A stretch of DNA of 64,000 bases from Hydrangea macrophylla (Eukaryota; Streptophyta; Magnoliopsida; Cornales; Hydrangeaceae): the NCBI GenBank assembly GCA_033977485.1, contig CM066994.1:29958637-30022636 (forward strand), given 5' to 3'. The notes under the pieces were generated by a model, which did no database searches, was not told the DNA's origin, and saw only the letters and a program-made list of their open reading frames with translations. Within the stretch, counting starts at the first letter, position 1. Each line of letters starts with the position of its first letter. The position numbers were made by a program, and so were the translations under genes. Positions 1 to 10,879 of this stretch are shown in pieces.

Positions 1-260
1 CCCATCGTCGATTGAGCCTAAGCGAAGCCGATGCCTCGGGCGTGACCCTGAGGTCTTTTGCCAGCTACGTAACAGTGGTCTTTGGTAGCCTCGGGGTTGA
101 GCCCGAGGTCTTTTAATGGGCCTCTGATGTGGCCCGAGGTCTTTTGATGTGCCTCGGGTGTGGTCCAGAGGTCTTTTGAGGTGCCTCGGGTGTGGCCCAA
201 GGTCTTTTTAGCGCCTTCGGAGTTGAACCCGAGGTCTACTGATAGGTGATCCGAATCATT
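1..260. repeat. Minisatellite-like array, ~31-bp unit
   Basis: About six imperfect units of roughly 31 bp share the cores 'gaggtctttt' and 'gcctcgggtgtggccc'. The first unit begins at or before the window edge, so the left end is not seen. The minus strand is open for 98 codons here, but this is a by-product of the repeat and matches no protein I know. GC content is clearly above that of the AT-rich DNA further right. Confidence 0.75.
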
Positions 261-370
261 GTAGGAGCTCTTTTGTAGTTTGAGCTTTGCGCTATGGTCG
301 GGAAGAAGTACCACTGTAGATCTCGTATGAACTGTTGGATACAGGAGGTCAGGGCAGGATCACCGATCTA

Positions 371-1085
371 CTAACTACTGTGAAGCAGAGGTCGGGTCGG
401 GACTGCCGGACCCAGACTGTTGTGAATTAGAGGTCGGCGAAGTCGGGCCGGAGCTCCAGAGGTCGGGTCGGAAGCACTGGAGATCGGGCCGGGAACTCGG
501 GAGGTCGAGCCAGAAGCACTGGAGGTCGGGCCGGAAGCACTGTAGGTCAGCGAGGTCGGGCCGGAAGCTCGTGAGGTCGGGCTGGAAGCTCTGGAGGTCA
601 GCGAGGTCAGACCAAAAGGTCCAGAGGTCTGGCCAGAAGCACTGGAGGTCGGGTCGGAAGCACTGGAGGTCGGCGAGGTCGGGCCGGAGGCTTCATAGGT
701 CGGGTCGGGAGCTCGATAGGTCGGGCCGGGAGCACTAGAGGTCGGCGAGGTCGCTCGTGAGGTCGGGCCGGAAGCTCTGGAGGTCGGCGAGGTCGGACTG
801 GAAGTTCCAAAGGTCGGGCCTGAAGCACTAGAGGTCGAGTCAGAAGCACTAGAGGTTGGCGAGGTCGGGCCGGGATCTTGGGAGGTCGGGCCGGGAGCAC
901 TGGAGGTCTGGCCGGGAGCGATAAAAAATATTAGACCAGGAAAAAAAAATGCCCGTTCTCCCCTTTTCAATTCCCAATGAACAACAAGCTAGCGTGCGTT
1001 GGGGAAGCTCCCTATTCCCGAACCCGGACCGGAAGCACTGGAGGTCGGGCTGGGAGGTCGGGCCGGAAGCACTGGAAGAACTCTC
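371..1085. repeat. GC-rich minisatellite-like array, ~20-25-bp units
   Basis: Many degenerate copies of 'gaggtcgggccggaagcact' occupy 380-930. Two or three more lie at 1020-1080 beyond a ~100-bp unrelated segment. On the minus strand it reads as a 199-codon low-complexity frame of Ser-Ala-Ser-Gly-Pro-Thr-Ser repeats. Because the array is open in more than one frame and shows no domain, I treat it as repeat DNA. It may be the variable region of a retrotransposon LTR or leader. Confidence 0.7.
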
Positions 1086-1264
1086 TGATCATTGTCTATA
1101 CTCTGCCCTGTTCTCTGCTTGTATAATTAGTTGGGCAGTGAATGGAACTTCCTGACTAGGTGGGACTGTTCGCTGTGTGGTTCTATGTTTTTGATTTGTT
1201 GCTATGTATGACTCTGTCCTTCGTTGAGTTGAGTGAGCGCAGTAATAATCTGTTCTGGCGTCAG

Positions 1265-1785
1265 GACTGTTGGAACAGCTAGGCTGCTTGTTTCCCAAAA
1301 CTGCTCTAACTACTGGGCAGCTGGTTTCCCAGAACTGCTTGAACTTCTCAAATTACTGGACTGCTGGTTTCACAGGACTGCTCGAACTGTTGGTTTCCCA
1401 GAACTGTTCGAACTGCTCGAACCACTAGGCTGTCGGTTTCACAGAACTGCTCGAACTGTTCAAACTGCTGGTTTTCACAAGACTGCTCAAACTGTTGGTT
1501 TCACAGGACTGCTCGAACTGCTCGAACGGCTGGGCTGTGGGTTTCACAGGACTGCTCAAATTGCTCGAATTGCTAGACTGCTAGTTTTCACAGGACTGCT
1601 CGAACTGCTCGAACTACTAGTTTCACAGGACTGCTCGAACTGCTGCGCTGTGTGTTTCACAAGGCTGCTCGAACTATTGGTTTCACAGGACTGCTCGAAC
1701 CGCTCGAACTACTGGTTTCACAGGACTGCTCGAACTGCTCGAACTGCTGGGCTGCTGGTCTTCCAGAACTGCTCGACCATATTTC
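1265..1785. repeat. Minisatellite array of 'actgctcgaactg' units
   Basis: Dozens of copies of 'ctgctcgaactg' alternate with 'gtttcacaggactg', giving a higher-order unit of about 25-60 bp. The plus strand is open for 216 codons and reads as Leu/Glu-rich and Cys/Ser/Asn-rich repeats, which is expected for an array without stop triplets. No known domain is seen. Confidence 0.7.
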
Positions 1786-2364
1786 CAGCCATTACATATA
1801 AGTCACAGGATTTGTTTTGGAGGAAAACTATCGTTTCCCACGGACGGCGCCAAGCTGATGATGCCAAAATTTGGTTAAGATGAATTAGAGTAGTTTAAGG
1901 AGAGAGAGAGAGAGTGAGAGACAGGTTTTTGTATGTGGTTCGGCCCTGTTAATGAAGGAACCTACGTCCACGTGTGTGTCTAAGCATGTTCACTATACTG
2001 TAAAAGCCGGTGACCTGTGGTAAACCAACAATATTTTGGAGCTATTGTAGGTCGACTGGGCATGTTGGTGGCCGCTATAGAGGTACTGTAGAGACTGAAA
2101 AGTTTTTGCCCCTTCTATGGGGGTGAGTGGTCTATTTTATAGATGCAAGAGACCTACTCGTACAAGGAAACTAAATAGATAAGGAAATACAATCCAATTA
2201 GGATTGATTGGCATTAATTTTGGGGGTTTCCTAATTGGATTAGGAAACCATGTGCACTTTCCATTAGTCTTCTAGCTGAGATAGGAGGCTGTTGGAGTCT
2301 GAGCAGTTTGGGAAGCGCCTCTGATTTAGTTGACTTGGACTTGAATTGTATTTTAATTGGACTG
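1786..2364. other. Non-coding stretch, possibly retrotransposon LTR or leader
   Basis: No coding region is recognisable. A (GA)n run lies near 1903-1918. The segments 'gtggttcggccctg' and 'cctacgtccacg' near 1935-1980 and 'cacggacggcgcc' near 1838 resemble phrases common in plant LTR-type repeats, but no second copy is present in the window to prove an LTR. Confidence 0.35.
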
Positions 2365-2480
2365 CGTATTCCGACCCATAGGTCAGGGTCGGAACCGGTC
2401 GGTTGGTCAGAGTCGGAACCGGTCGGGGTCGGACCCGGTCGGTTGGTCGGAGTCGGACCCGGTCGAGGGTTCAGACTTGG
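2365..2480. repeat. Short 'ggtcggagtcgga' tandem repeat
   Basis: Five or so degenerate units of 'gtcggagtcggacccggtcggttg' lie in tandem. They share the 'ggtcgg' core with the array at 371-1085 and are probably a related repeat. Confidence 0.6.
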
Positions 2481-2742
2481 AGGGAACCGCTCGGACATAT
2501 AGTAGAGCCAATTTTGGGTGTATCAGTAAATAATATTTTATTTAATATTTTTCTATTTTATTGGTATTTATATGATATAGGTGATGAGATTTGGACGAGT
2601 GAGGTGTGACCAATAGTGTAGTTTGAAATGTTAGTTATTGTATATTTAAATGTATGGTTGTGTTAGAAATACCATTGTGATTAGTTTAACAATAGTCTTA
2701 AGTTACTATATTAACTTTTATGTGGCAATTGGATTACACTAC

Positions 2743-3422
2743 TAGGGGTGGGCAAACAGTCGGTTCGGTTTCGAACCGAAAAGTTCGGTTCGGGTTGTTC
2801 GGTTCGGGTTGAGAATTTCGATACCGAAATCCGAACTGAAATAAACTTCGAAAATATGGTTCGGTTTCTAAATTAAAGTTCGGGTTCGGTTCGAAACTTC
2901 GGGTTGAAATTCAACCGAAGTTTTTTTTTTTTCATTTTTTTTTTTTTTTTATTTTTATAAATTTTTTTATTACTCAATAAAGAGAAAAAATGTCTTTCAA
3001 GTTTCAAGATATCCATTTGGTAATCAAGAATATTAGTTAAACTAAAAAAAAAAAAACCATTTGGTAATCAAGATCAACAGAACAACTCAAATAGTTACAA
3101 TTTGTATTTTGTTATTACTCACAAAGAGAAAAAAAATATGTCTTTCAAGCTTCAACAGGATATTAGTAAAACTAATGAAGTACCCTAAATCTATTTATGA
3201 AAAAAATAAAATAAAAATAAAATAAAATTAAATAAAATAAAAACTTCGAAAATTCGGTTCGGGTTCGGGCTGAAAAACTCTACCGAAAACCGAACTGAAC
3301 TTTTAAGTTCGGTTCGGTTTCAAACCGAACTTACTTTGGTTCGGGTTCAAACCGAACTGAAATTGTTTGAAAGTTCGGTTTCGGTTCGAAAATTCGGTTG
3401 GCCCGAAATGTGCCCACCCCTA
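2743..3422. mobile_element. Non-autonomous hAT-type element, 680 bp
   Basis: The terminal inverted repeats are 'taggggtgggca' on the left and 'tgcccaccccta' on the right. They are flanked by a perfect 8-bp target duplication TACACTAC at 2735-2742 and 3423-3430. Subterminal regions are packed with 'cggttcgg' and 'ccgaac' motifs in both orientations, and the centre is A/T-rich with no open reading frame. An 8-bp duplication and CA/TAGGGGTGGGC ends are typical of hAT elements. Movement would need a transposase supplied from elsewhere. Confidence 0.9.
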
Positions 3423-5069
3423 TACACTACGAACCTATATTTACCAATTATTATGTAAACCGAGTTGACACATATACCGAGATGGATGATGTCACCATGA
3501 TGATGTCATCATTGTATTCACATAATAGAAATGGCAATCTTCACGATGCCAATTTCTTTCAAGTTAAGGGTCCATCTCCGTTAGCATTAAAAACACACAC
3601 ATGCTATATTTTTGAAGAAGCATTAATGGAGATGGAGCCAAGAGAGAGTCAGTGTAATTGTCTATATAAACCTCCGAGGATTCATATATCTTCACATTTT
3701 TCAAAACTCCATACACATACTTTAGCTTAGTTTCGAAGCACAAATCTTGTTCTCGGAGTGCTGACAGAGCTTCACATTCAGTCGAAAGGCGAAACAGCTA
3801 AGCAACAGAGCTTGGAAGCCATATCGAAGGTTAGCGAAAACTTTAATGAGCCACACCGCTTAACTGGAGAACCATCCATCACTTATAAGTATTCTAATAT
3901 GATATCTGGTGATCATAGAAGAGTTCTAGGGTCTGTTTTTGTGTTACCCTAACTTAAGATGTGAAATTGGAAGTTTTGAAATTATGGTCATATCTGTCTA
4001 GAGGTTGATGAGGAAGAGCAATCGATTAAGAATCCACTAGTAAGTACCAATCCATTGGAAATGTTTTGTAGATTAAATGACGTTTGGTTTATAAGTTCTG
4101 TAATTGAAATCATATGCTAGAAAGAGTTGTACACACAACTATGCTATGGTGTACCTTATGCTTTGATTGTTTTACCACATGATATAGGTTGTGATTATGC
4201 TATTATACTGTGCGAGTCCCGTGTGATTAGATAGAAGCTATGTTATACATAGATTACACTACGATATGTTGTATAGATACAGTTTTACTTTCAAAACTGC
4301 ATTTTACTACATAATACATAGGATGATTACGTGCATTGTTGTATGTGGTGAAAAGTGGCATGTATGCTAAGGACAAGTTGTGGATTTTTAAGATTGATGT
4401 TACGATGGAGAAAGTTAGGTCAATGCTTGAGATCATAATCAAGAATTTTCTTGATTAATCGATTTTTAGAAAATGCTGCTATCATGATCAACAAATGTTG
4501 ATCATTTGGGATTTTGAACATGCTAGCATATTAATCATTCAGATTTAGAGCACTCATATTCCAGATTCATGAAAGGGAAGTCATTATGAATATCTTGATT
4601 AATCAATTTTTAGAACATGCTACTATCTTGATCAACGTAGGTTGATCATTCAGTTGTAGAGCACATTAGCATATTAATCATTCAGCTTTCGAGAATGATA
4701 TTCTAATGATGGAGTTCATGTTGTAAAAGGTTGACATGAGATAAAGAGATCTGGTAATGAGAAAGGATTGGTGTGGGAAGAGGAGAGATGCTATTCTTGT
4801 ACATTTGCTACTCCGGGGTGTGACATATGGCCACATAGACACACGCATATGTTGACCAACTACAATTCAAAATAGGTAAAAATGTAGCTAAGGAAAAGTA
4901 ACCCAATCTTCTTTGATTTATAATAGCCTTTTTCATCGAAGCGCAGGCGGGGGTTTCCATTATTCATAATCATCTGCTGAATATTGTCTACATAGAGCAG
5001 CTTATGGGAAGGAATTAGACGAATATAATAGGCTGATGTCTACTATTCAAAATATTAAGCTTTCTAAGG
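3423..5069. other. Unassigned stretch with a possible promoter
   Basis: I recognise no known gene. A 'tctatataaacc' TATA-like element near 3659-3670 is followed by open frames at 3440-3730 and 3758-3952 on the plus strand, neither of which shows a family signature. This could be a host promoter with 5' exon or a retrotransposon leader. The 3440-3730 frame is open from inside the hAT element, so its start is not real. The stretch from 4870 onward may already belong to the truncated LINE. Confidence 0.3.
4445..4700. repeat. Local tandem duplication, ~150-bp period
   Basis: The segment from 'cttgattaatcgatttttag' (about 4450) to 'tagagcac' (about 4550) recurs from about 4600 to 4665. Both copies contain 'gatcaac' and 'gttgatcatt' inverted pairs and 'gcatattaatcattcag'. 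It looks like an old tandem duplication. Confidence 0.55.
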
Positions 5070-5577
5070 ATGTCTCAAATATGTTTATATAGAAATTTAA
5101 CCCAAATAGGGTCTTCTTGGTGGCCTCGTTTAGAGGAGTGTATAGACCAAGATTTAATGGTAAATTTCTGTGGAAAGGAATCGCCCCTAGAAAAGTTATA
5201 TTTTTCTGCTAGATTGTGGTACAAGGGAAAGGCCTATCCGAGTGTTCCTGTCCAACAAGTGTATGATTTCATCTCAATCTTCAGTTTTGTGGCCCTTATG
5301 CTCGGAGGATAGAGAGATGACAAATCACCCTTTTATACTTTGTAAGTAGTCATGGCACTTATGGGTTATTTGTGCCAGCTAGTTTAGGATCCAATGGGTC
5401 TGCTCGAGCACCGTCCTAAAACTAGGGATGGGTTGGGAAGCCCTAAGAGGATTTGGTATGGATAAGTCAATTTGGGCTATGCCTTTTTACATAATAATCT
5501 GGACACTTTGGCTGGCTAGGAATGAGAAAATGTTCAAAAATAAAAGCTTCAATTGGGAACATAAGATGGAGTTAGTT
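5070..5577 (+). pseudogene. LINE pol remnant, zf-RVT region (5' part)
   Basis: Around 5460-5577 one frame reads a C-terminal LINE reverse-transcriptase signature (IIIWTLWLARNEKMFKNK), which is typical of the zf-RVT region at the end of plant non-LTR pol. Upstream, 5070-5430 gives weaker matches to the same region broken by stops and frameshifts. The endonuclease and the catalytic reverse-transcriptase core are absent, so the LINE is 5'-truncated; the exact 5' end is uncertain. The copia element at 5583 interrupts it, and the LINE resumes at 10880. Confidence 0.65.
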
Positions 5578-5582
5578 ATACA
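5578..5582. repeat. Copia target-site duplication, left copy
   Basis: ATACA directly precedes the 5' LTR; the partner after the 3' LTR at 10875-10879 is ATACG, one mismatch in five. This marks the copia insertion point in the LINE. Confidence 0.7.
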
Positions 5583-5737
5583 TGTTGAGAGTTATATCTT
5601 GTAGTTCTCTTATTTTATTTTATCTTTGTGTAGGGACTTCTCCGTAATTATTTTTTCCTTTCTTTTCTTCTTCTCTTTATTAATAAAAGATAGAGAGATG
5701 ATTGTACTCTCTAAGTTTGACCAAATGTTTGTCAACA
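5583..5737 (+). repeat. Copia 5' LTR
   Basis: 155 bp, starting TGTTGAGAG and ending GTCAACA, matching the copy at 10720-10874. It contains 'ttaataaaaga' as a possible polyadenylation region. The short length suits the short-LTR copia lineages, but I cannot assign the lineage firmly. Confidence 0.93.
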
Positions 5738-5749
5738 TGGTATCAGAGC
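5738..5749 (+). promoter_or_regulatory. Primer-binding site, initiator tRNA-Met
   Basis: TGGTATCAGAGC follows the 5' LTR without a gap and is complementary to the 3' end of plant initiator tRNA-Met, the primer for minus-strand DNA synthesis. Confidence 0.93.
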
Positions 5750-6222
5750 CTTCCCAACCATCCTCTTCCTAACCCTAGCTTCCTCCAACCACCAACACAC
5801 CACCCCAACCCATACACCTTCCACCACCAAACATGACCTAAGCGCTATTCATCATTACTGTTCATCGTACTATTCACCGTTACTGTTCATCGCAATATTC
5901 ATTGTTACTGTTCATCGTTATTGTTCATCGCACTGTTCAGTGTTACTATTCACAGTACTGTTCACCCGAGAGAATTTTTTTCAAGCCTGGCCTGATCCGA
6001 CAACCCAATTTCTCTTTTTTCTCTTCTTTTTCAGCCCTATTCATTGGTTCATACAAATTAAATTAGGACTGATCCAATCCTTTGTTTCTTCCCTTTGTAG
6101 GTCCAATTTTGGACCCATGATCTGTCCATAAAGTGGACAATTGCACCTAAAAGGTGCATGTGAGTACTAGGAGTGCCTTCCTGACCATCATTCTCTTTGG
6201 GTAAGTGCATATTTCCTTCAAC

Positions 6223-7259
6223 ATGTTAAAGGAAGGAATTACAATTGGAAACCCTAGTGGTAAAGATTCTCCTATAGGTAATGAGAAGCAGTTCTTTGTT
6301 ACTGAGAATCCTGGATCGAAAATCACTACTGCCTTAATCAATGGTGAAAACTACCTTTCGTGGTCTCAGTCCGCCACATTCTGGCTCCGCAGTGGAGCGA
6401 AGTATGGTTATGTTGATGGCAAGATCAAGGCACCTAGTCGTGATGAACCCACTTATGCTAAGTGGGAGATTGATAATTATCTGGTTATGAGCTGGCTTGT
6501 TTACTCGATGGAGCCCGCTATTGCTGAATTTTTCTTGGAAATGGAAAATGCAAATGACATTTGGGATACTCTAGCACAGACATATGCTAGTAAAGGTATC
6601 ATAGCTCAAATTTATGAACTTCGTAGGACTATTGAGGCCGAGGTTCAAGGTGACCGTTTTCTACACTTCAGTACTTTACATCCTTATCCACTATGTGGAA
6701 GCGTCTTGATCACTTGAAAAATCATCGCCCAGTTTGTCCCACAAATGCTGCTAGTTTTAAAGAATATATTGAGAATGAACGAATTTTTAAATTCCTTGCT
6801 GGGCTTAATTCCGAGTTTGATCAAGTTAGGAGTCGGGTACTTGGGATGGAACCTTTACTGTCACTTAGGGAAGCATTTGCATATGTTCAGAATGAGGAGA
6901 GTTGTCGCTCTGCTATTCTTTCCCCTGTTTCCACTGATAGGTCTGCTTTGGCCTCTTCTAGTCAGAGAGGGGGTAAGGGCCCTGTTTTCAATTCACAGAA
7001 AGATAATTTTTCTGAGGGTACTGATGCTAAAGACAAGTGGTGTGATTATTGCAATAGATTGTGGCATATTCGTGCGACTTGTTGGAAGCTCCATAGCCGT
7101 CCACCATTGACAAAGGGGAGAGGTGGAGGACGCAGTGGCGGCCGGGGCAGCGGGCCCAGGGCTCACTTATCTGCTGGTTCTGACCCTCCTCATTCAGAGA
7201 GTCATCCTCCCCTTCATCTGCTGCAAGGGGTATTAGTAGTGTTGACCTGGAGACATTAA
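6223..7259 (+). pseudogene. Copia gag, frameshifted
   Basis: Capsid-type protein of the copia element. The ATG at 6223 opens a frame with the copia gag signature NGENYLSWSQ and a later LEMENANDIWDTL motif. This frame runs to 6717, but the homology jumps to another frame near 6680 and continues (FLAGLNSEFDQVRSRVLG) to 7259. A CX2CX4HX4C zinc knuckle that would bind packaged RNA is kept at 7041-7082. The frameshift and the stop at 7257-7259 prevent a single gag-pol protein. Confidence 0.85.
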
Positions 7260-7267
7260 GGCGTATT

Positions 7268-8960
7268 ATGGCACAGCTGGACACTTCCACGAGTTCTTCT
7301 ACATCTTTTTCTCAAGCAGGTAATGTTGCTAATTTTTCTTGTGCTTTACATGCTACCTCTCAACAACCATGGATCATTGACTTGGGGGCTTCCGATCACA
7401 TGACTGGTCTGTCTACCAATTTTTCTACCTATGATCCGTGTTCAGGTAAAGATAAAGTTAGAACTGTAGATGGTAATCTTTCTCTTATTTCTGGTAAAGG
7501 TGTCATTAATGCTTCTAATTCTCTAACTTTATCTTCGGTTCTTCATATACCCAATTTTTCGACTAATCTTATTTCTATTAGTCGTATTACTCGAGACCTA
7601 AATTGTTGTGTGACTTTCTTTCCCTCTCACCGTGTCTTTCAGGATCTCTCCACAAAGAAGATGATTGGCAGTGGTAGGGAAGAGAATGGACTCTATTTTC
7701 TGCTGCCCAAGGAAGCTGAGAGTGGGAATATACCGCTGAGTGCTCACCATTCACTGAGGGAGACTCTTCCTAGAGAGGCTTGGCTGTGGCACCAGAGAAT
7801 AGGCCATCCATCTTTTTCACTTCTTCGTCATTTGTTTCCTTCTTTAATAAATAATAAGAATGTTTCTGATGCTCTTTGTGAAGCATGTGAACTTGGCAAA
7901 CATCAACGTGCCACCTTTAATTTCAGTTTGAATAAAAGTACTACTCCTTTTTAGATTGTTCATACTGATCTTTGGGTCCATCCCATATCTCTTCCTTGAA
8001 TGGTTATAAGTGGTTTGTTACTTTTATTGAAGATTTTTCTCGTGCTACTTGGGTGTCTTTGATGAAAGATAAGAGTGATGTGTTTTCTATTTTCAAAAGC
8101 TTTCATAAATGATATGCACTCAATTTAGTACTGTTGTCAAATTTGTGCATTCTGATCAAGGGGGGGAATATATTTATGGTGGCCTTAAATGCTATTTTTC
8201 TGAATATGGCATAATTCATCAAACTTCCTGCACTAATACTCCCCAACAAAATGGAGTTGCAGAGCGGAAGAATCGCCATCTGTAGGAAACTGCTCGCTCC
8301 ATGATGTTTTCCATGCAGGTTCCAAAACCCTATTGGGGTGAGGCAGTTTTAACGGCTCCATACCTCATCAATCGTTTACCCACTCATGTCCTTGGTAAGA
8401 AATCTCCCATTGAAATTCTCCTTAGTCCATCGTCTACGTTTGCTATTCCTCCCAAAGTGTTTGGTTGTGTTTGATTTGTTCACAACCATTCTCCTTCTCG
8501 AAAAAAATTAGATCCTTGTGCTCTTAAATGTGTCTTCATTGGCTACTCACCCACACAAAAGGGGTATCGGTGTTATCATCCTCCTTCACGTAAGTGGTAT
8601 GTCTCTATGGGTGTTACCTTCCATGATACCCAATCCTACTTTCTGTCTCCACAGCCACCTCTTCAAGGGGAGAAAGAGAGTGAGGAAAAGATGCCTGGAG
8701 GAGTGCCTATTGCCATTGTTCCTTTCACAACAGAAAGAGATGAGGGAGAAAGAGTAGAAAATGTGGAAAAGTAAGTCAATGAGTCAAGAGAAAATAAAGA
8801 GGAAGGGGGAGAGGAACCAAGGGAAGGTGAGGTAGAAATAAAGAGGAATGTGAGGGAGAAAGAGAATAAACTGAAAAAGGGGGAAAGAGTTACTGACATA
8901 CTCAAAGAACAAAGAAAGGAAAAGATTTGGGAGAGCAGAAATGGAAGCTATTCCTTTCCC
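7268..8960 (+). pseudogene. Copia protease and integrase, broken
   Basis: The protease motif is seen as WIIDLGASDHMTG near 7370-7405. The catalytic triad residue normally Ser or Thr is Leu here (D-L-G), which should abolish proteolysis. The GAG-pre-integrase region follows (HQRIGHPSFSLLRHL, then CEACELGKHQ, near 7790-7910). A stop at 7952-7954 and further stops and frameshifts near 7998, 8110-8280 and 8473 cut the integrase core. Its end is still recognisable (LDPCALKCVFIGY region near 8510). From 8660 to 8960 the sequence is a purine-rich, Glu/Lys-rich linker typical of copia between integrase and RT. Confidence 0.85.
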
Positions 8961-9239
8961 TTCACTACAGCCAATCACTTCTAGTGATCATGATCCAGGT
9001 ATTTCGAGTCCATCCACTCATTTTCCTGATTTAAGTGATGATTTAGACATTCCTATTGCTCATCGAAAGGGCACTAGAACATGTACTAACCATCCTCTTT
9101 CTAATTATGTTTCATACTCTCGTTTGTCTCCATCCTGTAGGGCCTTTGTGTCCAAACTTTCCTCTATTTTAGTTCCTAACCATGTCCAGGAAGCTCTCTC
9201 TGATCCTAAGTGGAATCAGCCATGGTTGAAGAGATGATC

Positions 9240-10712
9240 TCAAAGAATTGCACTTAGGAATTAGCATAGTTACCTCGAGGGAAGAAGACTGTAGGGTACA
9301 AGTGGGTGTTAACTGTGAAACACAAGGCCGATGGGACAATTGAGAGGTATAAGGCTAGATTAGTGGCTAAAGGATTTACTCAAACTTATGGAGTTGATTA
9401 CCAAGAAACATTTACTCCTATGGCCAAGATGAACTCTATCAGAATTTTGTTGTCTCTTGCAGCAAACTTGGAGTGGCCATTACATCAGTTTGATGTAAAA
9501 AATGCCTTCCTGTATGGTGACCTAGAGGAAGAAGTGTATATGGATGTTCCTCCAGGTTTTGAGGATACTAAGACAAAGGGCAAAGTGTGCCTTCTCAAGA
9601 AGTCGTTGTATGGGTTCAAGCAATCACCTAGAGCATGGTTTGATAGGTTTTCACAAGCCATGATCAGGAATGGATTCAAACAGAGTCAGAGTCAGGGTGA
9701 TCATACTCTCTTCATAAAATGTTCTTCAGGAAATAAGTTGACTGCATTGATAATTTATGTTGATGATATAGTCCTCACAGGAGATGACGTAGAAGAGATG
9801 GGACGGTTGAAGAATTATCTCGCTAAAGAATTTGAGATCAAGGATTTGGGGAACTTGAAGTACTTCTTGGGGATCGAAGTTGCTAGATCCAAGGATAGGA
9901 TTTTTATTTCTCAGAGACAATATGTCTTAGCTCTATTGCATGAAACAGGGATGCTTGGGAGTAAAGCAGTTGACACCCCAATGGACCCAAATCAGAAAAT
10001 TAGTGATGACACAAGTGGAGAACCTATTGACAAGGGAAGATATCAGAGGATGGTTGGCATGCTAATTTACCTATCTCACACTAGACCGGACATAGCTTTC
10101 ACTGTGAGTGTGGTCAGTCAGTTTATGCATTCTCCGAGACAGGTTCACCTTGATGCTGTCTTCATAATTGTGAGGTATCTCAAGTCAGCACCTGGAAAGG
10201 GTTTATTCTTTGGTAAGCATGGTCACACTCAAGTGGAGGCCTATACAGATGCAGATTGGGTTGGGTCTGTTACTGACAGGAGGTCAACAACGGGATATTA
10301 TTCATTTGTTGGTGGCAACTTGGTTACTTGGAGGAGCAAGAAGCAACAAGTTATGGCGAGGTCTAGTGCCAAGGCAGAGTTTAGAGCCATGGCACAGGGA
10401 CTATGTGAGTTGTTATGGATTCAAATTAACCTATCTGACCTTGGTTTTGGGTCTGAAGACTCTATAAAGTTGTACTGTGACAATAAAGCTGCAATTAATA
10501 TCGCTCATAATCCGGTCCAACATGATAGGACCAAGCATGTTGAAATAGATCGACACTTCATCAAGGAGAAGTTGAATAGTGGGATTATTTGCACTCCATT
10601 TGTGAAGTCCGGAGAACAGCTAGAAGATGTTCTTACTAAGAGTTTAGCTAGCAAATTTTTTAACTCTATTATCGGCAAGCTAGGCATGAGAGATATCTTC
10701 GCACCCGCTTGA
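9240..10712 (+). pseudogene. Copia reverse transcriptase and RNase H
   Basis: A 468-codon open frame from about 9306 encodes the copia RT (RYKARLVAKGF, QFDVKNAFLYG, the catalytic YVDDIVLTGDD near 9757-9790, KYFLGIEVA) followed by RNase H (EAYTDADWVGS, DRRSTTGYYSF, SSAKAEFRAMA, LYCDNKAAINIAHNP, TKHVEIDRHFIKEKL). This domain set is complete and catalytic acids are visible. It belongs to a polyprotein whose upstream parts are broken, so it cannot be made in the normal way. Its frame stops 7 bp before the 3' LTR. Confidence 0.92.
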
Positions 10713-10719
10713 GGAGGAG

Positions 10720-10874
10720 TGTTGAGAGTTATATCTTTTAGTTCTCTTATATTATTTTATCTTTGTGTAGTGACTTCTCTGTAATTATTTTTCCTTTTCT
10801 TTTCTTCTTCTCTTTATTAATAAAAGATAGAGAGACGATTGCACTCTCTAAGTTTGACCAAATGTTTGTCAACA
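10720..10874 (+). repeat. Copia 3' LTR
   Basis: 155 bp beginning TGTTGAGAG and ending GTCAACA, preceded by the purine-rich priming tract at 10710-10719. It is followed by ATACG, the near-match of the target duplication. Confidence 0.93.
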
Positions 10875-10879
10875 ATACG

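Larger units (their letters stand above)
5583..10874 (+). mobile_element. Ty1/copia retrotransposon, 5.29 kb, inactive
   Basis: A full-length copia element with 155-bp LTRs (TG...CA) at 5583-5737 and 10720-10874, an initiator tRNA-Met binding site after the 5' LTR, the gag-protease-integrase-RT-RNase H order characteristic of copia, and a purine-rich tract 'gaggaggag' just before the 3' LTR. By eye the two LTRs differ at about 8 of 155 positions, so the insertion is not recent. Gag is frameshifted, the protease motif is altered, and the integrase has stops and frameshifts. Only the RT-RNase H part is one long open frame. It sits inside the LINE remnant. Confidence 0.95.

Noticed and set aside
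371..970. 199-codon minus-strand Ser/Pro/Thr-rich protein
   Set aside because: It is the translation of a minisatellite array that is open in several frames; no domain or codon signal supports a gene.
1233..1883. 216-codon plus-strand frame with Leu/Glu repeats
   Set aside because: Also a translated tandem array with no recognisable domain.
5940..6131. Short hydrophobic frame at the start of the copia element
   Set aside because: It lies in the leader between primer site and gag; no conservation is known to me.
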